The notes beneath the pieces were generated by a model that searched no databases, had not been told where the DNA came from, and saw nothing but the letters and a program-made list of their open reading frames with translations. A stretch of DNA of 64,000 nucleotides from Streptomyces sp. Mut1. GTDB taxonomy: Bacteria > Actinomycetota > Actinomycetes > Streptomycetales > Streptomycetaceae. The position numbers were made by a program, and so were the translations under genes. Position 1 is the first letter of the stretch; each line of letters starts with the position of its first letter. The stretch lies in contig NZ_CP120998.1 of NCBI RefSeq assembly GCF_030719295.1, positions 62,001 to 126,000 of the forward strand. Direction: 5' to 3'. Shown here one piece after another: positions 25,486 to 34,395 of this stretch.

Positions 25486-26058
25486 TCAGAGGGAGCCGAC
25501 GGCGGTACGGGCCGGGTGCCGGGGGCCGAGGAGGACCACGATGCCGGTGCCGTCGCCGGCGGGGTGAACGGCCTGGACCCAGCCCGCACGCCGGTAGAAG
25601 CCGATCGCGTCACGGGCCCGGCCGGAGGTCAGCAGCCGGCACCGGCCCCCGGGGGCGTCCGCGGCCACCGAATCCAGAAGGGCCGCGCCCGCTCCCTGCC
25701 CGCGCGCCGCCGTGGCGAGGGCGAGCTCGTCGACTTCGAGGCTCCCGCACAGCCACCGCGCCGTACGTCCGGCCCCGAAGGCCGCCGCGACCTGCGCGTA
25801 GGAGCGGTCGGCGGGGAACGGCGCGGGCGTGGTCCAGGCGGTGGCCAGCCCGACCAGGGTGTCGCCCCGGAACGCACCGGCCGCCGTGAAGCCGTCCCGG
25901 GTGACGTCGTCGGTCAGCCGGCGGATGAACCCGTCGGCCGCCGAGGCGTCCTCGAACCAGGGCGGGCCGGCGAACGCCTCCGCGTACACCCGGCGCACGT
26001 CCTGCGGCCGGGCGAGGAGTTCGGCGCCGGTCAGGCGGCGTATCACCGCGCCGCTCAT
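25486..26058 (-). CDS. GNAT acetyltransferase, 190 aa
   Basis: N-acetyltransferase with 'VDELALATAARGQGAGAALLDSVAADAPGGRCRLLTSGRARDAIGFYRRAGWV' (about residues 108-160), containing the acetyl-CoA loop 'ARGQGAG'. Transcribed on the minus strand; not obviously linked to the downstream MarR unit, which is convergent. Confidence 0.82.
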   Translation of the reverse strand: MSGAVIRRLTGAELLARPQDVRRVYAEAFAGPPWFEDASAADGFIRRLTDDVTRDGFTAAGAFRGDTLVGLATAWTTPAPFPADRSYAQVAAAFGAGRTARWLCGSLEVDELALATAARGQGAGAALLDSVAADAPGGRCRLLTSGRARDAIGFYRRAGWVQAVHPAGDGTGIVVLLGPRHPARTAVGSL

Positions 26059-26212
26059 GCGGCGGCCCTCCTGGGGTCGACGGCAGGGCGCGGGACGGCG
26101 GTGGCCGGTTCGGCGAGCGCGTGCATGGCACAGAACCTATCGCTCGGACAATTGTGCGCATGCCTTTTCGCGGCAGGCCGATGCGTCCGACAGGGCCGGG
26201 GGGAGGGGCCGT

Positions 26213-27148
26213 TCAGCGCGGGAGCGCCCAGTCCGGGACCCAGGTCCCTGCCGCGTCGTGGCCGGCCGTCGTCGCGGCGAGGTGGGTACGCAGGGCGGTC
26301 AGCGCGGGGTGGGGGTTGTCGCGGTGCCAGAGGAGCGAGTGCGGGTAGACCGGTGTCGGGCCGGTCACCGGGATGCGGCGCAGGCCGTGGCCGGCGGGCC
26401 AGATGAGGCGGGAGCGCTCGCCCATGAAGGTGGCCAGGGCGGGGGTGTCCGCGATGGTGTCCAGGAGCGCGTCGGAGCCGAAGTTCGGGCCGGTCGCCTC
26501 GATGGTGAGGCCGAACTCGGCGACGAGGTCGTCGTAGTAGGCGCCCCACTCGGTGCCGGGGGCGATGCCGGGCATCCAGACGCGGTGGCCGACGAGGCCG
26601 GCGAGGGTGACCGAGGGGGCGTCCGCCAGGGCGTGGGCGGGGCCGGTGAGGAGCTGGAGAGGTTCGTCCAGGACCCGTACGGACTCGATGCCGTCGGGCA
26701 GGGGGCGGCCGGGGGCCGCGACCGCGCGGAACGTCGCGTCGAGTTCGCCGGAGAGGAGGGCGGTGACGGCCGTGTCCATGCTGACCAGCATCATCACGTC
26801 GAGGACGATCTCGGGATGCGCGCCGTGGAACCCGCGCATCAGGCTCGACTGCGCGGTGCGCGAGGCGATCACATCGACGCGCAGGGGACGGCGGCCGGGT
26901 GACACGGACGCGCTCGCGCGCTCGGCCGCGCGCAGCAGTTCGCGTGCGTGGGGCAGGAACGCCCGGCCGTCGATGGTGAGCCCGGCGCCGCGCGGGGCGC
27001 GGGTGAACAGCCGGACGCCGAGGGTCTGCTCCAGCGTGGCGATCCGCTTGGAGACGGCCTGCTGGGTGACCGACAGGTCTGCGGCGGCCTTGTGGAAGCC
27101 GCCCGCTTCCGTGACGGCGACGAAGGTTCGTACTGCTTGGAGGTCCAC
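26213..27148 (-). CDS. LysR-family regulator, 311 aa
   Basis: N-terminal HTH 'LQAVRTFVAVTEAGGFHKAAADLSVTQQAVSKRIATLEQTLGVRLF' (residues 3-48), followed by a substrate-binding domain (about 90-300). GTG 27148 is the start. Divergent from the MFS gene; the intervening 119 bases would contain its binding site. The usual LysR logic is activation of the divergent transporter. Confidence 0.88.
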   Translation of the reverse strand: MDLQAVRTFVAVTEAGGFHKAAADLSVTQQAVSKRIATLEQTLGVRLFTRAPRGAGLTIDGRAFLPHARELLRAAERASASVSPGRRPLRVDVIASRTAQSSLMRGFHGAHPEIVLDVMMLVSMDTAVTALLSGELDATFRAVAAPGRPLPDGIESVRVLDEPLQLLTGPAHALADAPSVTLAGLVGHRVWMPGIAPGTEWGAYYDDLVAEFGLTIEATGPNFGSDALLDTIADTPALATFMGERSRLIWPAGHGLRRIPVTGPTPVYPHSLLWHRDNPHPALTALRTHLAATTAGHDAAGTWVPDWALPR

Positions 27149-27267
27149 GGGGAGCGAGCTTAGTGAACAACTCCTGGTTGTGGGCAGTGGCCTCTCTGGT
27201 TGTTTGACCTGGTGTTCTTCCGAGCGATTAGCTCTCCCCGGTCAATTTCCGGTTGTTCTGGTGGGGT

Positions 27268-28515
27268 GTGGTGGGCAGAAGAGCGTTGGGCCGGGAGTTC
27301 GGCTGGCTGTGGGCGGCGTACGCGGCGAGCGCGTACGGGTCCGGGCTGGGGTTCGGGGCCCTGCCGCTGATCGCCGTCATGGTGCTGCACGCCGGTCCCG
27401 CCGAGGTGTCCGCGCTGTCCGCGGTGGGCCCGGCGGTGGGGGCGCTGATCGCGGTGCCGCTCGCGCCGTGGGTGGAGTTCCGGCGCAAGCGCCCGGTCAT
27501 GATCGGGATGGACCTGGTCCGGTTCGCGGCCATGGCGTCGATCCCGGTGGCCTATGCCTTCGGCCGGCTCGGTTTCGTCCAGCTGCTGGTGATCTCGGCC
27601 CTGGTCGCCGCGGCGAAAATCGCGTTCGGCGCGGCCAGTGGCGCGTATCTCAAGGCCCTGGTCCGGCCGGAGGACCTGCTCGTCGCCAACGCGCGGTTCG
27701 AGTCCACGAACTGGAGCTCCATCGCGGTGGGGCCGCCGCTGGGCGGGGCGGCGATCGGTGTGTTCGGGCCGGTCACCACCGTCGTGGCCGACGCCCTCGG
27801 CTACCTCCTGTCCGCGCTGGGCGTCACCGCGATCCGCGGCGAGGAGGAAGCGCCGGAGCGGGCCGGCCGGGGTCCGGTCCGGGCGGGCGCGCTGCTCGAC
27901 GGCTGGCGGCACATCATGGGCCACCCCGGCCTACGGTCGCTCTACCTCAACCAGATCCTCGTCGCGGGTCTGATCATGGCCACCGAACCGCTGCTCGCCG
28001 TGCTCCTGCTCCGCCGGCTCGGCTTCCCGCCCTGGCAGTACGGGCTCGCCTTCGCCGCCCCCTGCCTCGGCGGACTCATCGGCTCCCGGCTGGCCCGCCG
28101 TGTCGTCGCCCGCTACGGCCGGGACCGGATCTTCCGGACCGTCGGCACGCTGCGCGCCGTCTGGCTGATCGGTCTGGCCTTCGTCCGCCCCGGCGTCGTC
28201 GGCCTCGTCACCGTGATGGCCGTCGAACTGGCCATCATCGTCAGCATGAGCCTGTACAGCCCGGTGCTCGCCACGTACCGCCTGGAACAGACTCCCGGGC
28301 ACCTCGTCGCCCGCACCCTGACGGCCTGGTCGATCGGACAGCAGGCGTCCGTCGCCGTCCTCACCGCGCTGGCCGGGCTGCTCGCCGGCGCCACCGGCCC
28401 GCGTACCGCGCTCATGGCCGCGGGCCTGCTCATCCTGGCCACTCCGCTCCTGCTCCCCCGGCAGGACCGGGCCTCGCGGCGCGAGCCGGAGGAGGCGTCC
28501 CCCAGCCCCTCATGA
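27268..28515 (+). CDS. MFS efflux transporter, about 415 aa
   Basis: Twelve-helix major facilitator of the DHA3/MFS_3 type: 'GREFGWLWAAYAASAYGSGLGFGALPLIAVMVL' (first helix), 'APWVEFRRKRPVMIGMDLVRF' (motif A equivalent), 'SYLYNQILVAG'-like helix 7 region 'LRSLYLNQILVAGLIMATEPLLAVLLL', and a charged C-terminal tail. The start is uncertain: no ribosome site is clear, and GTG 27268, GTG 27271 and TTG 27253 are in frame. Probably drug or metabolite export, regulated by the divergent LysR protein. Confidence 0.82.
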   Translation: MVGRRALGREFGWLWAAYAASAYGSGLGFGALPLIAVMVLHAGPAEVSALSAVGPAVGALIAVPLAPWVEFRRKRPVMIGMDLVRFAAMASIPVAYAFGRLGFVQLLVISALVAAAKIAFGAASGAYLKALVRPEDLLVANARFESTNWSSIAVGPPLGGAAIGVFGPVTTVVADALGYLLSALGVTAIRGEEEAPERAGRGPVRAGALLDGWRHIMGHPGLRSLYLNQILVAGLIMATEPLLAVLLLRRLGFPPWQYGLAFAAPCLGGLIGSRLARRVVARYGRDRIFRTVGTLRAVWLIGLAFVRPGVVGLVTVMAVELAIIVSMSLYSPVLATYRLEQTPGHLVARTLTAWSIGQQASVAVLTALAGLLAGATGPRTALMAAGLLILATPLLLPRQDRASRREPEEASPSPS

Positions 28516-28552
28516 CGGAACGTGCCCGGCCCCGGCTCGGCTCGGCGGGGGG

Positions 28553-28580
28553 CGTGCCCGGCCCGTACGGGCGGGGCACG
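28553..28580. terminator. Bidirectional terminator between convergent MFS and TetR genes
   Basis: Thirteen-base arms beginning CGTGCCC, with a single G-G mismatch and a two-base centre, exactly between the two convergent stops. Confidence 0.7.
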
Positions 28581-28590
28581 CGACGCCCCA

Positions 28591-29244
28591 TCAGGCGATC
28601 CGGGCCTCGATGTGGTCCAGGTGGGCGGCGAGGATCTCCTCGAACGCGGCGCCGCGGTCCGCTCCGAGCGGGCGGACATCGCGGGCGAAGTGGGCCAGGG
28701 CGGGGAAGCGTTCGGGGTCGGCGCCGAGCACAGCGACGCGGAACTGCTCCTGGCCCTGTTCGTACTCCGTGGGGGTGATGGTGCCGATGCCGCCCTCGGA
28801 GGCGAGCAGTGCGGCGAGGAGGATCACGAGGCGGTGGTAGCGCACCGGGATCTCCTCGTCGGGCAGGCCGGACGCGCGCAATGCCTGCAACACCTCCTCC
28901 ATGACCAGCCGGGCCCCGGTGCCGCCGGAGGCGTAGCGCCCCCACACGGCGGCGAGCTGGGGCTGCTCGCCGAACGCCTCGCGCAGGCGCAGGGCCAGGG
29001 CCATGACGCGCTGCCGCCAGTCGCCCTCGGGGCGGTAGCCGTCCATGGCGGCCAGCAGGACGCGGTCGGCGACCGAGCGCAGCAGTTCGGTCTTGTTGCG
29101 GAAGTGCCGGTAGAGGCTGGACGAGTCGGTCCCGAGCGCCGCGGCGAGCCTGCGCACGCTGAACGACTCGGCGTCGCCCGTGCGCAGCAGTTCCTCGGCC
29201 GTGTCCAGGATCTCCTCGGTCGACCATCGCCGTCGGCCAGTCAT
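28591..29244 (-). CDS. TetR-family repressor, 217 aa
   Basis: HTH 'FSVRRLAAALGTDSSSLYRHFRNKTELLRSV' (about residues 28-58) and TetR_C-like domain. ATG 29244 is preferred because GAGAGGGG is just upstream; ATG 29268 is an alternative. Divergent from the esterase/membrane protein unit at 29399, whose promoter region holds a repeated TGCA-N8-TGCA element that is its likely operator. Confidence 0.87.
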   Translation of the reverse strand: MTGRRRWSTEEILDTAEELLRTGDAESFSVRRLAAALGTDSSSLYRHFRNKTELLRSVADRVLLAAMDGYRPEGDWRQRVMALALRLREAFGEQPQLAAVWGRYASGGTGARLVMEEVLQALRASGLPDEEIPVRYHRLVILLAALLASEGGIGTITPTEYEQGQEQFRVAVLGADPERFPALAHFARDVRPLGADRGAAFEEILAAHLDHIEARIA

Positions 29245-29272
29245 CGCGCCCCTCTCGTCCGGGCTCACCCTA

Positions 29273-29309
29273 ACTCATGCACTTGATGATGCACCCACTC
29301 ATGCACTTG
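29273..29309. promoter_or_regulatory. Direct-repeat operator of divergent TetR gene
   Basis: The 13-base sequence ACTCATGCACTTG occurs at 29273-29285 and 29297-29309, 24 bases apart. Each copy is followed by a second TGCA to give TGCA-N8-TGCA half-palindromes. It lies 29 bases beyond the TetR start and about 90 bases before the esterase start. Confidence 0.72.
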
Positions 29310-29398
29310 TCGTTGCACGCGGTGCGTGCATAATGAGGGCATTGCGCTGTCCGGTCATACGACACACCCGGCATGCCGCCGGGAGGGGAGAAGGACAC

Positions 29399-30364
29399 AT
29401 GAGTGAGAGCACCGCCGCGGCACGGCCGCCCGAGCCGGACTTCTCGGCGATCACGACCGAGGAACTGCTCGCCTACCGCGAGGCGGAGAACCGCTTCCGG
29501 GCCTCCAGCGGGGCGCGGGCGTTCCTGGGAGAGCCGGACGCCGGCGCCGAGATCTCCTGGCAGACGGTCGAACTGCCGGGCCGCGACCTGCCCGTCCGGG
29601 TCCACCGCCCGGCCCCGGCGGGAGACGACGGCACCGAGGCCCGAACCGGCCCGCTGCCGCTCGTGGTCCATGTCCACGGAGGCAGCTTCGTGGGCACGGC
29701 GGTGCAGTGCGACTGGACCAACAGCCACCTCGCCGCCCGGCTGCCCGCCCTCGTCGTCTCCGTCGAGCACCGCCTCCTCGCTCCCGGCACGCCGCTGTCG
29801 GACGCCGCCGACGACGGCTGGGACGTGCTCCGGCACGTGGTGGCGCACGCGGAGGAGTGGGGCGTCGACCCCGCACGCGTGGCCGTATTCGGCGAGAGCT
29901 GCGGTGCGCTGATCAGCGCGCTGACGGCCGTCCGGGCCCGGGAGGCGGGGGTGGAGCTCAGGGCGCAGGTGCTGGTCAACCCGGCCGTCGATGTGACCGG
30001 GACGATGTTCGACTACCCCTCGGTCGCCGAGTACGCGTACAGCCCGACCCCGGTTCTGCCGCAGCTGGAGCTGTTCCAGCGGCTCGCCGTCCCGCCCGGG
30101 GCCGACGCCCGCGCGGTCTCGCCGCTGTACGCCGACGACCTGAGCGGGCTCGCCCCGGCGCTCGTGGTGGTGCCGACCCTGGACGCGGCGGCCGACCACG
30201 GCCGCCGCTACGCCGAGCGGCTGCACGAGGCGGGGACCTCGGTGCGGCTCTCCGAATACTCCGGAGCGCAGCACGCGTTCCTCACCCTGCCCGGCGTCGA
30301 ACCGCAGGCGCACGCCGCTCAGGCGGAGATCCTCGCCTTCCTCCGTACGACGCTGGCGCAGTGA
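29399..30364 (+). CDS. HSL-type (GDXG) alpha/beta esterase, 321 aa
   Basis: Hormone-sensitive-lipase family: 'LVVHVHGGSFVG' (oxyanion HGG, about residue 85), nucleophile 'VFGESCGALIS' (GxSxG, about 163), 'LVVVPTLDAAADHG' (Asp) and 'SGAQHAFLT' (His). ATG 29399 follows GGGAGGGGAGAAGG. First gene of a probable two-gene unit with the membrane protein 28 bases downstream; controlled by the divergent TetR protein. Confidence 0.87.
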   Translation: MSESTAAARPPEPDFSAITTEELLAYREAENRFRASSGARAFLGEPDAGAEISWQTVELPGRDLPVRVHRPAPAGDDGTEARTGPLPLVVHVHGGSFVGTAVQCDWTNSHLAARLPALVVSVEHRLLAPGTPLSDAADDGWDVLRHVVAHAEEWGVDPARVAVFGESCGALISALTAVRAREAGVELRAQVLVNPAVDVTGTMFDYPSVAEYAYSPTPVLPQLELFQRLAVPPGADARAVSPLYADDLSGLAPALVVVPTLDAAADHGRRYAERLHEAGTSVRLSEYSGAQHAFLTLPGVEPQAHAAQAEILAFLRTTLAQ

Positions 30365-30392
30365 CTCGGGAACCCACGAGAGAGGCACCCTG

Positions 30393-30842
30393 ATGACCCG
30401 TCCACTCCCCGCACGAGGGACGCTCGCGGCGATGTACGCGGGCCTCGCCCTCACCGTCCTCGCGACAATCGCCCCGTACGCCGACCGCGGCACCACCCAC
30501 CTGCTGGCCGATCACATCCGCGCGGGCTACCCCGACTACTCCCAGGCACAGGTCGACTCGGCCGTCACCACCTACCTGGTCGTCTCGACCGTCATCGGGG
30601 CTCTCGGCGTCCTGGCCTGGCTCACGACGGCCTGGACCGTCAAGGCGGGCAAACGGTGGGCCCCCGCCCTGGCGGCGGCGGTCTTCGTGACCGCCGCCGC
30701 GATCGGACTGACCGGGCTGCTGATCAAGGACACCTCCGGCGCGACCGGCCTTCCGCCGGAGCTGGGCTGGGCCGGGCTGATCCCGTGTCTGGCGGGCGCT
30801 GTCGCGGTCACGCTGCTGTGGAGGAGAACGCGCCCGGCGTGA
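30393..30842 (+). CDS. Four-helix membrane protein, 149 aa, unknown function
   Basis: Hydrophobic segments near residues 12-30, 60-82, 90-112 and 122-142. The predicted external loop 'ADHIRAGYPDYSQAQVDSAVTTYL' resembles small actinobacterial membrane proteins that follow TetR-controlled esterases. Start GAGAGAGGCACCC precedes ATG 30393. Co-transcribed with the esterase; function unknown. Confidence 0.8.
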   Translation: MTRPLPARGTLAAMYAGLALTVLATIAPYADRGTTHLLADHIRAGYPDYSQAQVDSAVTTYLVVSTVIGALGVLAWLTTAWTVKAGKRWAPALAAAVFVTAAAIGLTGLLIKDTSGATGLPPELGWAGLIPCLAGAVAVTLLWRRTRPA

Positions 30843-30855
30843 CGCCGGCCCCGCT

Positions 30856-30977
30856 CGGGCCACGTGATCGCCTTCAGCCGCAGTGCGCCGTGGCGGTGCG
30901 CGGCATCGGCGAACGCCTCGTACAGGCGACGTCCGAGGCCGGTGCCCCGGACGTCGTCCCGGGTGGCGCGTGCGACA
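30856..30977 (-). pseudogene. C-terminal remnant of a GNAT acetyltransferase
   Basis: The minus-strand frame gives 'RVARATRDDVRGTGLGRRL' then 'YEAFADAAHRHGALRLKAITWPE', which is the acetyl-CoA loop (RGTGLG) and following helix of a GNAT protein. It lacks the N-terminal half and the final strand, has no start, and abuts the stop codon of the phosphotransferase gene. It is best read as debris left by a deletion; the fusion into longer open frames is spurious. Confidence 0.6.
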
Positions 30978-30981
30978 CGGC

Positions 30982-32040
30982 CTAGTACCAGGGCCGGTCG
31001 GCCGGTGTCGGCAGGGGGCGCAGTCCGGGCCAGCGTTCGAGGAGGCGGTCGGCGAGGGCGGAGCTGAGGCGGCCGGTGGCGTGGAGGTGGTCGTGGTCGC
31101 GGGTCAGGCCGGCGACCACGCCCAGGCGGTGGACGAGTCGCTCGCGGGCGGATATGTAGCCCCACTCGAAGTCCTCGGTGGGGACCCGGGCGAGCTGGTC
31201 GGCCGTCCCCCGGTGGGCCCGCTCGACCAGGGCGTCGCCCTGGATCAGCCAGCCCGCGCACGCGTCGGCGAGGTCACCCGGTACGTCCTTGCCGGTGAGG
31301 CCGCGCCAGGTGCTGCGGTAGATGTCCTCGACCTCGGCGAGCGGGGCCGTGGGGACCGACATAGCGCACCAGCAGGTGGGGAAGCCGATGCGGAAGTAGG
31401 CGAGTTCGAGCAGGCCGTTGCCGAGCGAGGCCCGCTCGAAGTCGACGAAGCGGACGCCGTCCGGGGTGCGCAGGTCATTGCCGGGGCAGGGGTCGCCGTG
31501 CAGCAGCGCGTGGTGGCCGCTGGGGTCCAACCGTTCCAGGAGACCGGCGAGTTCGTCCGGAACGGTGGACGGTACGGGCACGTCGAGCGCCCTTGCCAGG
31601 GTGAGGAAGGACTCCGCGTCGGCGGCCGTGGGCCCCGACGAGGCCGGGAGGGCGCCCGCGTCGGCGGGCCCGGTCAGGGCGTGCAGCCGGGCGAGCGACT
31701 CGGCGTATCCGGGCATCCAGTCGGCCGTTTCGCCGAGGTCCTCCACGTACTCCAGGACCATCACCCGCGCGGACGGGTCCGTGCCGAGCAGTGCGGGGGC
31801 CACGGCGGGCCCGGTGGCCCGGCCGGCCAGGCGCAGCCCGGCGAGTTCGCGTGCAAAGCGCGTGTCCGCGTCGGCGCTCGCGTCCCCGTCGTCGGTGATC
31901 TGCTTGACGATCACCGCCGGGCGGTCGTCGGGCCGCACCCGCCACACCCGTGACCGGGGGCTGCTGTCGAGCAGTTCGGCCTGGTCGGGGCTGCCTATGG
32001 CGGAGCGCAGGGCATCGTTCAACGGGATGTGGTTCAGCAT
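30982..32040 (-). CDS. Aminoglycoside phosphotransferase-fold kinase, 352 aa
   Basis: APH/choline kinase fold: 'RVWRVRPDDRPAVIVKQITD' (nucleotide-binding Lys, about residues 30-49), 'RVMVLEYVEDLGE' hinge, catalytic 'HALLHGDPCPGND' (about 195), and 'GVRFVDFERASLGNGLLELAYFRIGFP' (Asp of the metal site). The Asp-Phe-Glu in place of DxD-type context is normal. ATG 32040 is the plausible start. The substrate (aminoglycoside, macrolide or metabolite) is not predictable; whether it gives resistance is unknown. Confidence 0.82.
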   Translation of the reverse strand: MLNHIPLNDALRSAIGSPDQAELLDSSPRSRVWRVRPDDRPAVIVKQITDDGDASADADTRFARELAGLRLAGRATGPAVAPALLGTDPSARVMVLEYVEDLGETADWMPGYAESLARLHALTGPADAGALPASSGPTAADAESFLTLARALDVPVPSTVPDELAGLLERLDPSGHHALLHGDPCPGNDLRTPDGVRFVDFERASLGNGLLELAYFRIGFPTCWCAMSVPTAPLAEVEDIYRSTWRGLTGKDVPGDLADACAGWLIQGDALVERAHRGTADQLARVPTEDFEWGYISARERLVHRLGVVAGLTRDHDHLHATGRLSSALADRLLERWPGLRPLPTPADRPWY

Positions 32041-32102
32041 GCCGAGGAGCGTAGTCGCGGACCTCGGCGAAGCGCTCGCCCCTTTCCGGGTTCGCCGAGC
32101 GG

Positions 32103-32780
32103 TCAGGACGGGGCGGGCCCGTCGTCGGCCGCCGTGCGCCGGCGCCGGTAGTGGCGGGCCGCGCGGGCGCGGTTGCCGCAGGACGGCTTGCACCACTCCT
32201 GGCGACCGTGGCTCTTGACGAAGTAGCGCACGCAGCGCGGCGCGGTGCAGGAGCGCAGCCGCGTGCTCTGCGGGCCGCTGAGGAAGTCGATGGCCGCGCG
32301 GGCCAGGGCCGCGACGAGCCGGACGTACGGGTCCTCCTCCCCGGTCAGCAGGCGGGCTGCGGGGGCTCGGCCGTCGGGCCAGTACAGCTGCGGGGCGACC
32401 GGTTCCCGCGCGGCAGCCGTGTTGAGGCGGTCCATCGCGCGGTCGGCGGGCATCAGGCGGTGGGCGTCCGCCGGGCTGGGGGGAGCGGGGCTGACCAGCC
32501 GGGCGAACAGTGCTCGGACCGCCTGCCGGAGGTCGATGATCCCGAGCCGGAGGTCCTCGTCCGCCGTGAGCCCTTCGGCCGGAACGTGTCCGGCCAGCAG
32601 AGGCCCCTGCTTCCGGATCCAGTCCGTCGTTCCCCGGACCGTGGCGAGGTCGTCGGCGACACCGCCGTCTCCGTCGTGGCGGATCGTGCTCGCCAGTTCC
32701 AGTGCCAGCCATTGCTCCACGGCGTCGTTCCCTTCTCGCCCGGCCAGGTCGGCGACCACTTGATCACATCTCTCGCACAC
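32103..32780 (-). CDS. CGNR zinc-finger stress-response regulator, about 225 aa
   Basis: ABATE domain at about residues 18-150 ('QWLALELASTIRHDGDGG' at its start), then a CGNR zinc finger: 'LRSCTAPRCVRYFVKSHGRQEWCKPSCGNRARAARHY', with Cys residues at the two CxxxxC pairs and the signature CGNR. Such proteins are putative DNA-binding regulators that respond to stress or ribosomal perturbation. GTG 32780 is the start nearest the domain; the frame extends to 32897. Divergent from the phosphodiesterase gene at 32891. Confidence 0.8.
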   Translation of the reverse strand: MCERCDQVVADLAGREGNDAVEQWLALELASTIRHDGDGGVADDLATVRGTTDWIRKQGPLLAGHVPAEGLTADEDLRLGIIDLRQAVRALFARLVSPAPPSPADAHRLMPADRAMDRLNTAAAREPVAPQLYWPDGRAPAARLLTGEEDPYVRLVAALARAAIDFLSGPQSTRLRSCTAPRCVRYFVKSHGRQEWCKPSCGNRARAARHYRRRRTAADDGPAPS

Positions 32781-32890
32781 CCTATGGTCCCCTAACGGTA
32801 AAAGAAAAATTTCCGTTAGAAGCCGGCTCGGTGGCGACACCGGCCGGCACAGGGGGGCGGCCTGACTCCGCCTCAGGAGGAGACCTCGGA

Positions 32891-33634
32891 ATGACACTGC
32901 TGCTTGCGCACATCAGCGACCTGCACCTGGACGGCGGCGAGCGGGCGACCCTGCGCGCCACCCGGGTCATGGACTACGTACGAGCCCTCCCCCGCCCGGT
33001 CGACGCGCTCCTGGTCACCGGGGACATCGCGGACCACGGCGAGGAGGCCGAGTACGAGGAGGCGGCTCGGATCCTGGCCGCCGACTTCCCCGTACTCATG
33101 TGCCCCGGGAACCACGACGCGCGGCCGGCCTACCGCAAGGCCCTGCTCGGGGAGGCCCCCGGACCCGGCCCCGTCAACCGGGCCCACGACATCAGCGGCA
33201 CCACCATCCTGATGTGCGACTCCACCATCCCGGGGCGTGACGAGGGGCGCCTCGACGCGGAGACGCTCGCCTGGATCGACAGCACGCTCACCGCGCTTCC
33301 GCAGGACCGGCCGGCGCTGATCGCCTTCCACCAGCCGCCGGTCGCGCTCCACCACCCGCTGCCCGACTCGTACATGCTCGAAGAGCCCGGACAGCTGGCC
33401 GGGCTGCTCGACGCACACCCCCGGGTCGCCGCCGTCCTCACGGGCCACGTCCACACCGCTGCCGCCTCGACCTTCGCCGGGCGTCCCCTGATCGTCGGGC
33501 CGGCCACCACCTGGACGCTGCGCATGCCCTGGGAGGGCGACGAGGCCGCGGACCGCGACCAGCCGCCCGGCCTCGCCTTCCACGTCCTGGACGACGACCG
33601 GCGCCTGACCACCCACTACCGCGTCGTGCTCTGA
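32891..33634 (+). CDS. CpdA-like calcineurin-family phosphodiesterase, 247 aa
   Basis: Binuclear metallophosphoesterase: 'HISDLHLDGGE' (DxH), 'LLVTGDIADHGEE' (GD), 'MCPGNHDAR' (GNHD), 'LIAFHQPPVAL' (His) and 'VLTGHVHTA' (GHxH). Class III cyclic-nucleotide phosphodiesterases share this set, so cAMP hydrolysis is likely but unproved. AGGAGG precedes ATG 32891. Thirty bases separate it from the LysE gene, so co-transcription is likely. Confidence 0.87.
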   Translation: MTLLLAHISDLHLDGGERATLRATRVMDYVRALPRPVDALLVTGDIADHGEEAEYEEAARILAADFPVLMCPGNHDARPAYRKALLGEAPGPGPVNRAHDISGTTILMCDSTIPGRDEGRLDAETLAWIDSTLTALPQDRPALIAFHQPPVALHHPLPDSYMLEEPGQLAGLLDAHPRVAAVLTGHVHTAAASTFAGRPLIVGPATTWTLRMPWEGDEAADRDQPPGLAFHVLDDDRRLTTHYRVVL

Positions 33635-33664
33635 TCCCTCCCGCGCGTACGAACCGGAGGCACC

Positions 33665-34285
33665 GTGGTCCATCCCTACGCCGTCGCCGGGTTCCTGGTG
33701 GCACTCCTCCCCCTGATCGCCACCCCCGGAGCCAGCCTGGCGCTGCTGGTCCAGCACGTCACCGACAGCGGCCGCCGCCAGGCCCTTCCCGTCGTCCTCG
33801 GCACCGTCACCGGCCTGTACATCCACGCCGCCCTGGCCGTGGCCGGCCTCTCGGCCCTGGTCATGCGGTCCAGCGTGGCCTTCACCGCCGTCAAGGTCGT
33901 CGGCGCCGTCTACCTCATCGGTCTGGGCCTGTGGACGTGGCGGGGTGCCGGAGCGAACGCCCCCGCCCCCGCCCGGCGACGCCTGCCGAAAGGAGCGGAC
34001 TCCGTCTTCACCCAGGCGCTGCTCGCCAACGTCCTCAACCCGAAGGCGGCAGCCATCTACCTGACCCTGGTCCCCCAGTTCATCGCGCCCCACCAGCCGT
34101 TCGGCGGCCAGATCCTCACCCTGGCCACCGCCCACGCCCTGCTGATCGCGCTCTGGCTCACCGCCTGGACCTTTCTGATCCTGCGCGCCTCGCACGCACT
34201 GCGCCGGCCCCGCTTCAAGCGAACCGCCGCCAGGGCCACGGCGGCGGTCCTCATCACCGTGGGCATCCGGAGCGCCGTGACGTAG
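33665..34285 (+). CDS. LysE/RhtB-family exporter, 206 aa
   Basis: Six-helix amino-acid exporter: 'PLIATPGASLALLVQHVTDSGRRQALPVVLGTVTGLYIHAALAVAGLSAL' (about residues 17-66), 'VKVVGAVYLIGLGLWTWR' and 'ANVLNPKAAAIYLTLVPQFI' (about 120-139), the LysE signature. GTG 33665 follows ACCGGAGG. Located just upstream of the Trp attenuator and TrpRS; export of an amino acid or analogue is possible. Confidence 0.85.
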   Translation: MVHPYAVAGFLVALLPLIATPGASLALLVQHVTDSGRRQALPVVLGTVTGLYIHAALAVAGLSALVMRSSVAFTAVKVVGAVYLIGLGLWTWRGAGANAPAPARRRLPKGADSVFTQALLANVLNPKAAAIYLTLVPQFIAPHQPFGGQILTLATAHALLIALWLTAWTFLILRASHALRRPRFKRTAARATAAVLITVGIRSAVT

Positions 34286-34353
34286 CGGGCGGAGCCGTTC
34301 GGCCCGTGCGGAACGGGCCGGTGGATTCCGGCGGTGTCCGGTAGGGTGCCGGC

Positions 34354-34395
34354 ATGCATCTTTCGTCGTGTCTGAGCTGGTGGCGCTCCTCGTAG
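34354..34395 (+). CDS. Trp-rich leader peptide of TrpRS attenuator, 13 aa
   Basis: ATG 34354 to TAG 34395 encodes MHLSSCLSWWRSS with tandem Trp codons (34378-34383). The Trp codons pair with the 3' side of a hairpin, and a terminator follows 26 bases after the stop. This is the arrangement for ribosome-mediated attenuation: low charged tRNA-Trp stalls the ribosome at the Trp pair and opens the terminator. Auxiliary TrpRS genes of Streptomyces (S. coelicolor TrpRS1) are known to be controlled in this way. Confidence 0.85.
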   Translation: MHLSSCLSWWRSS

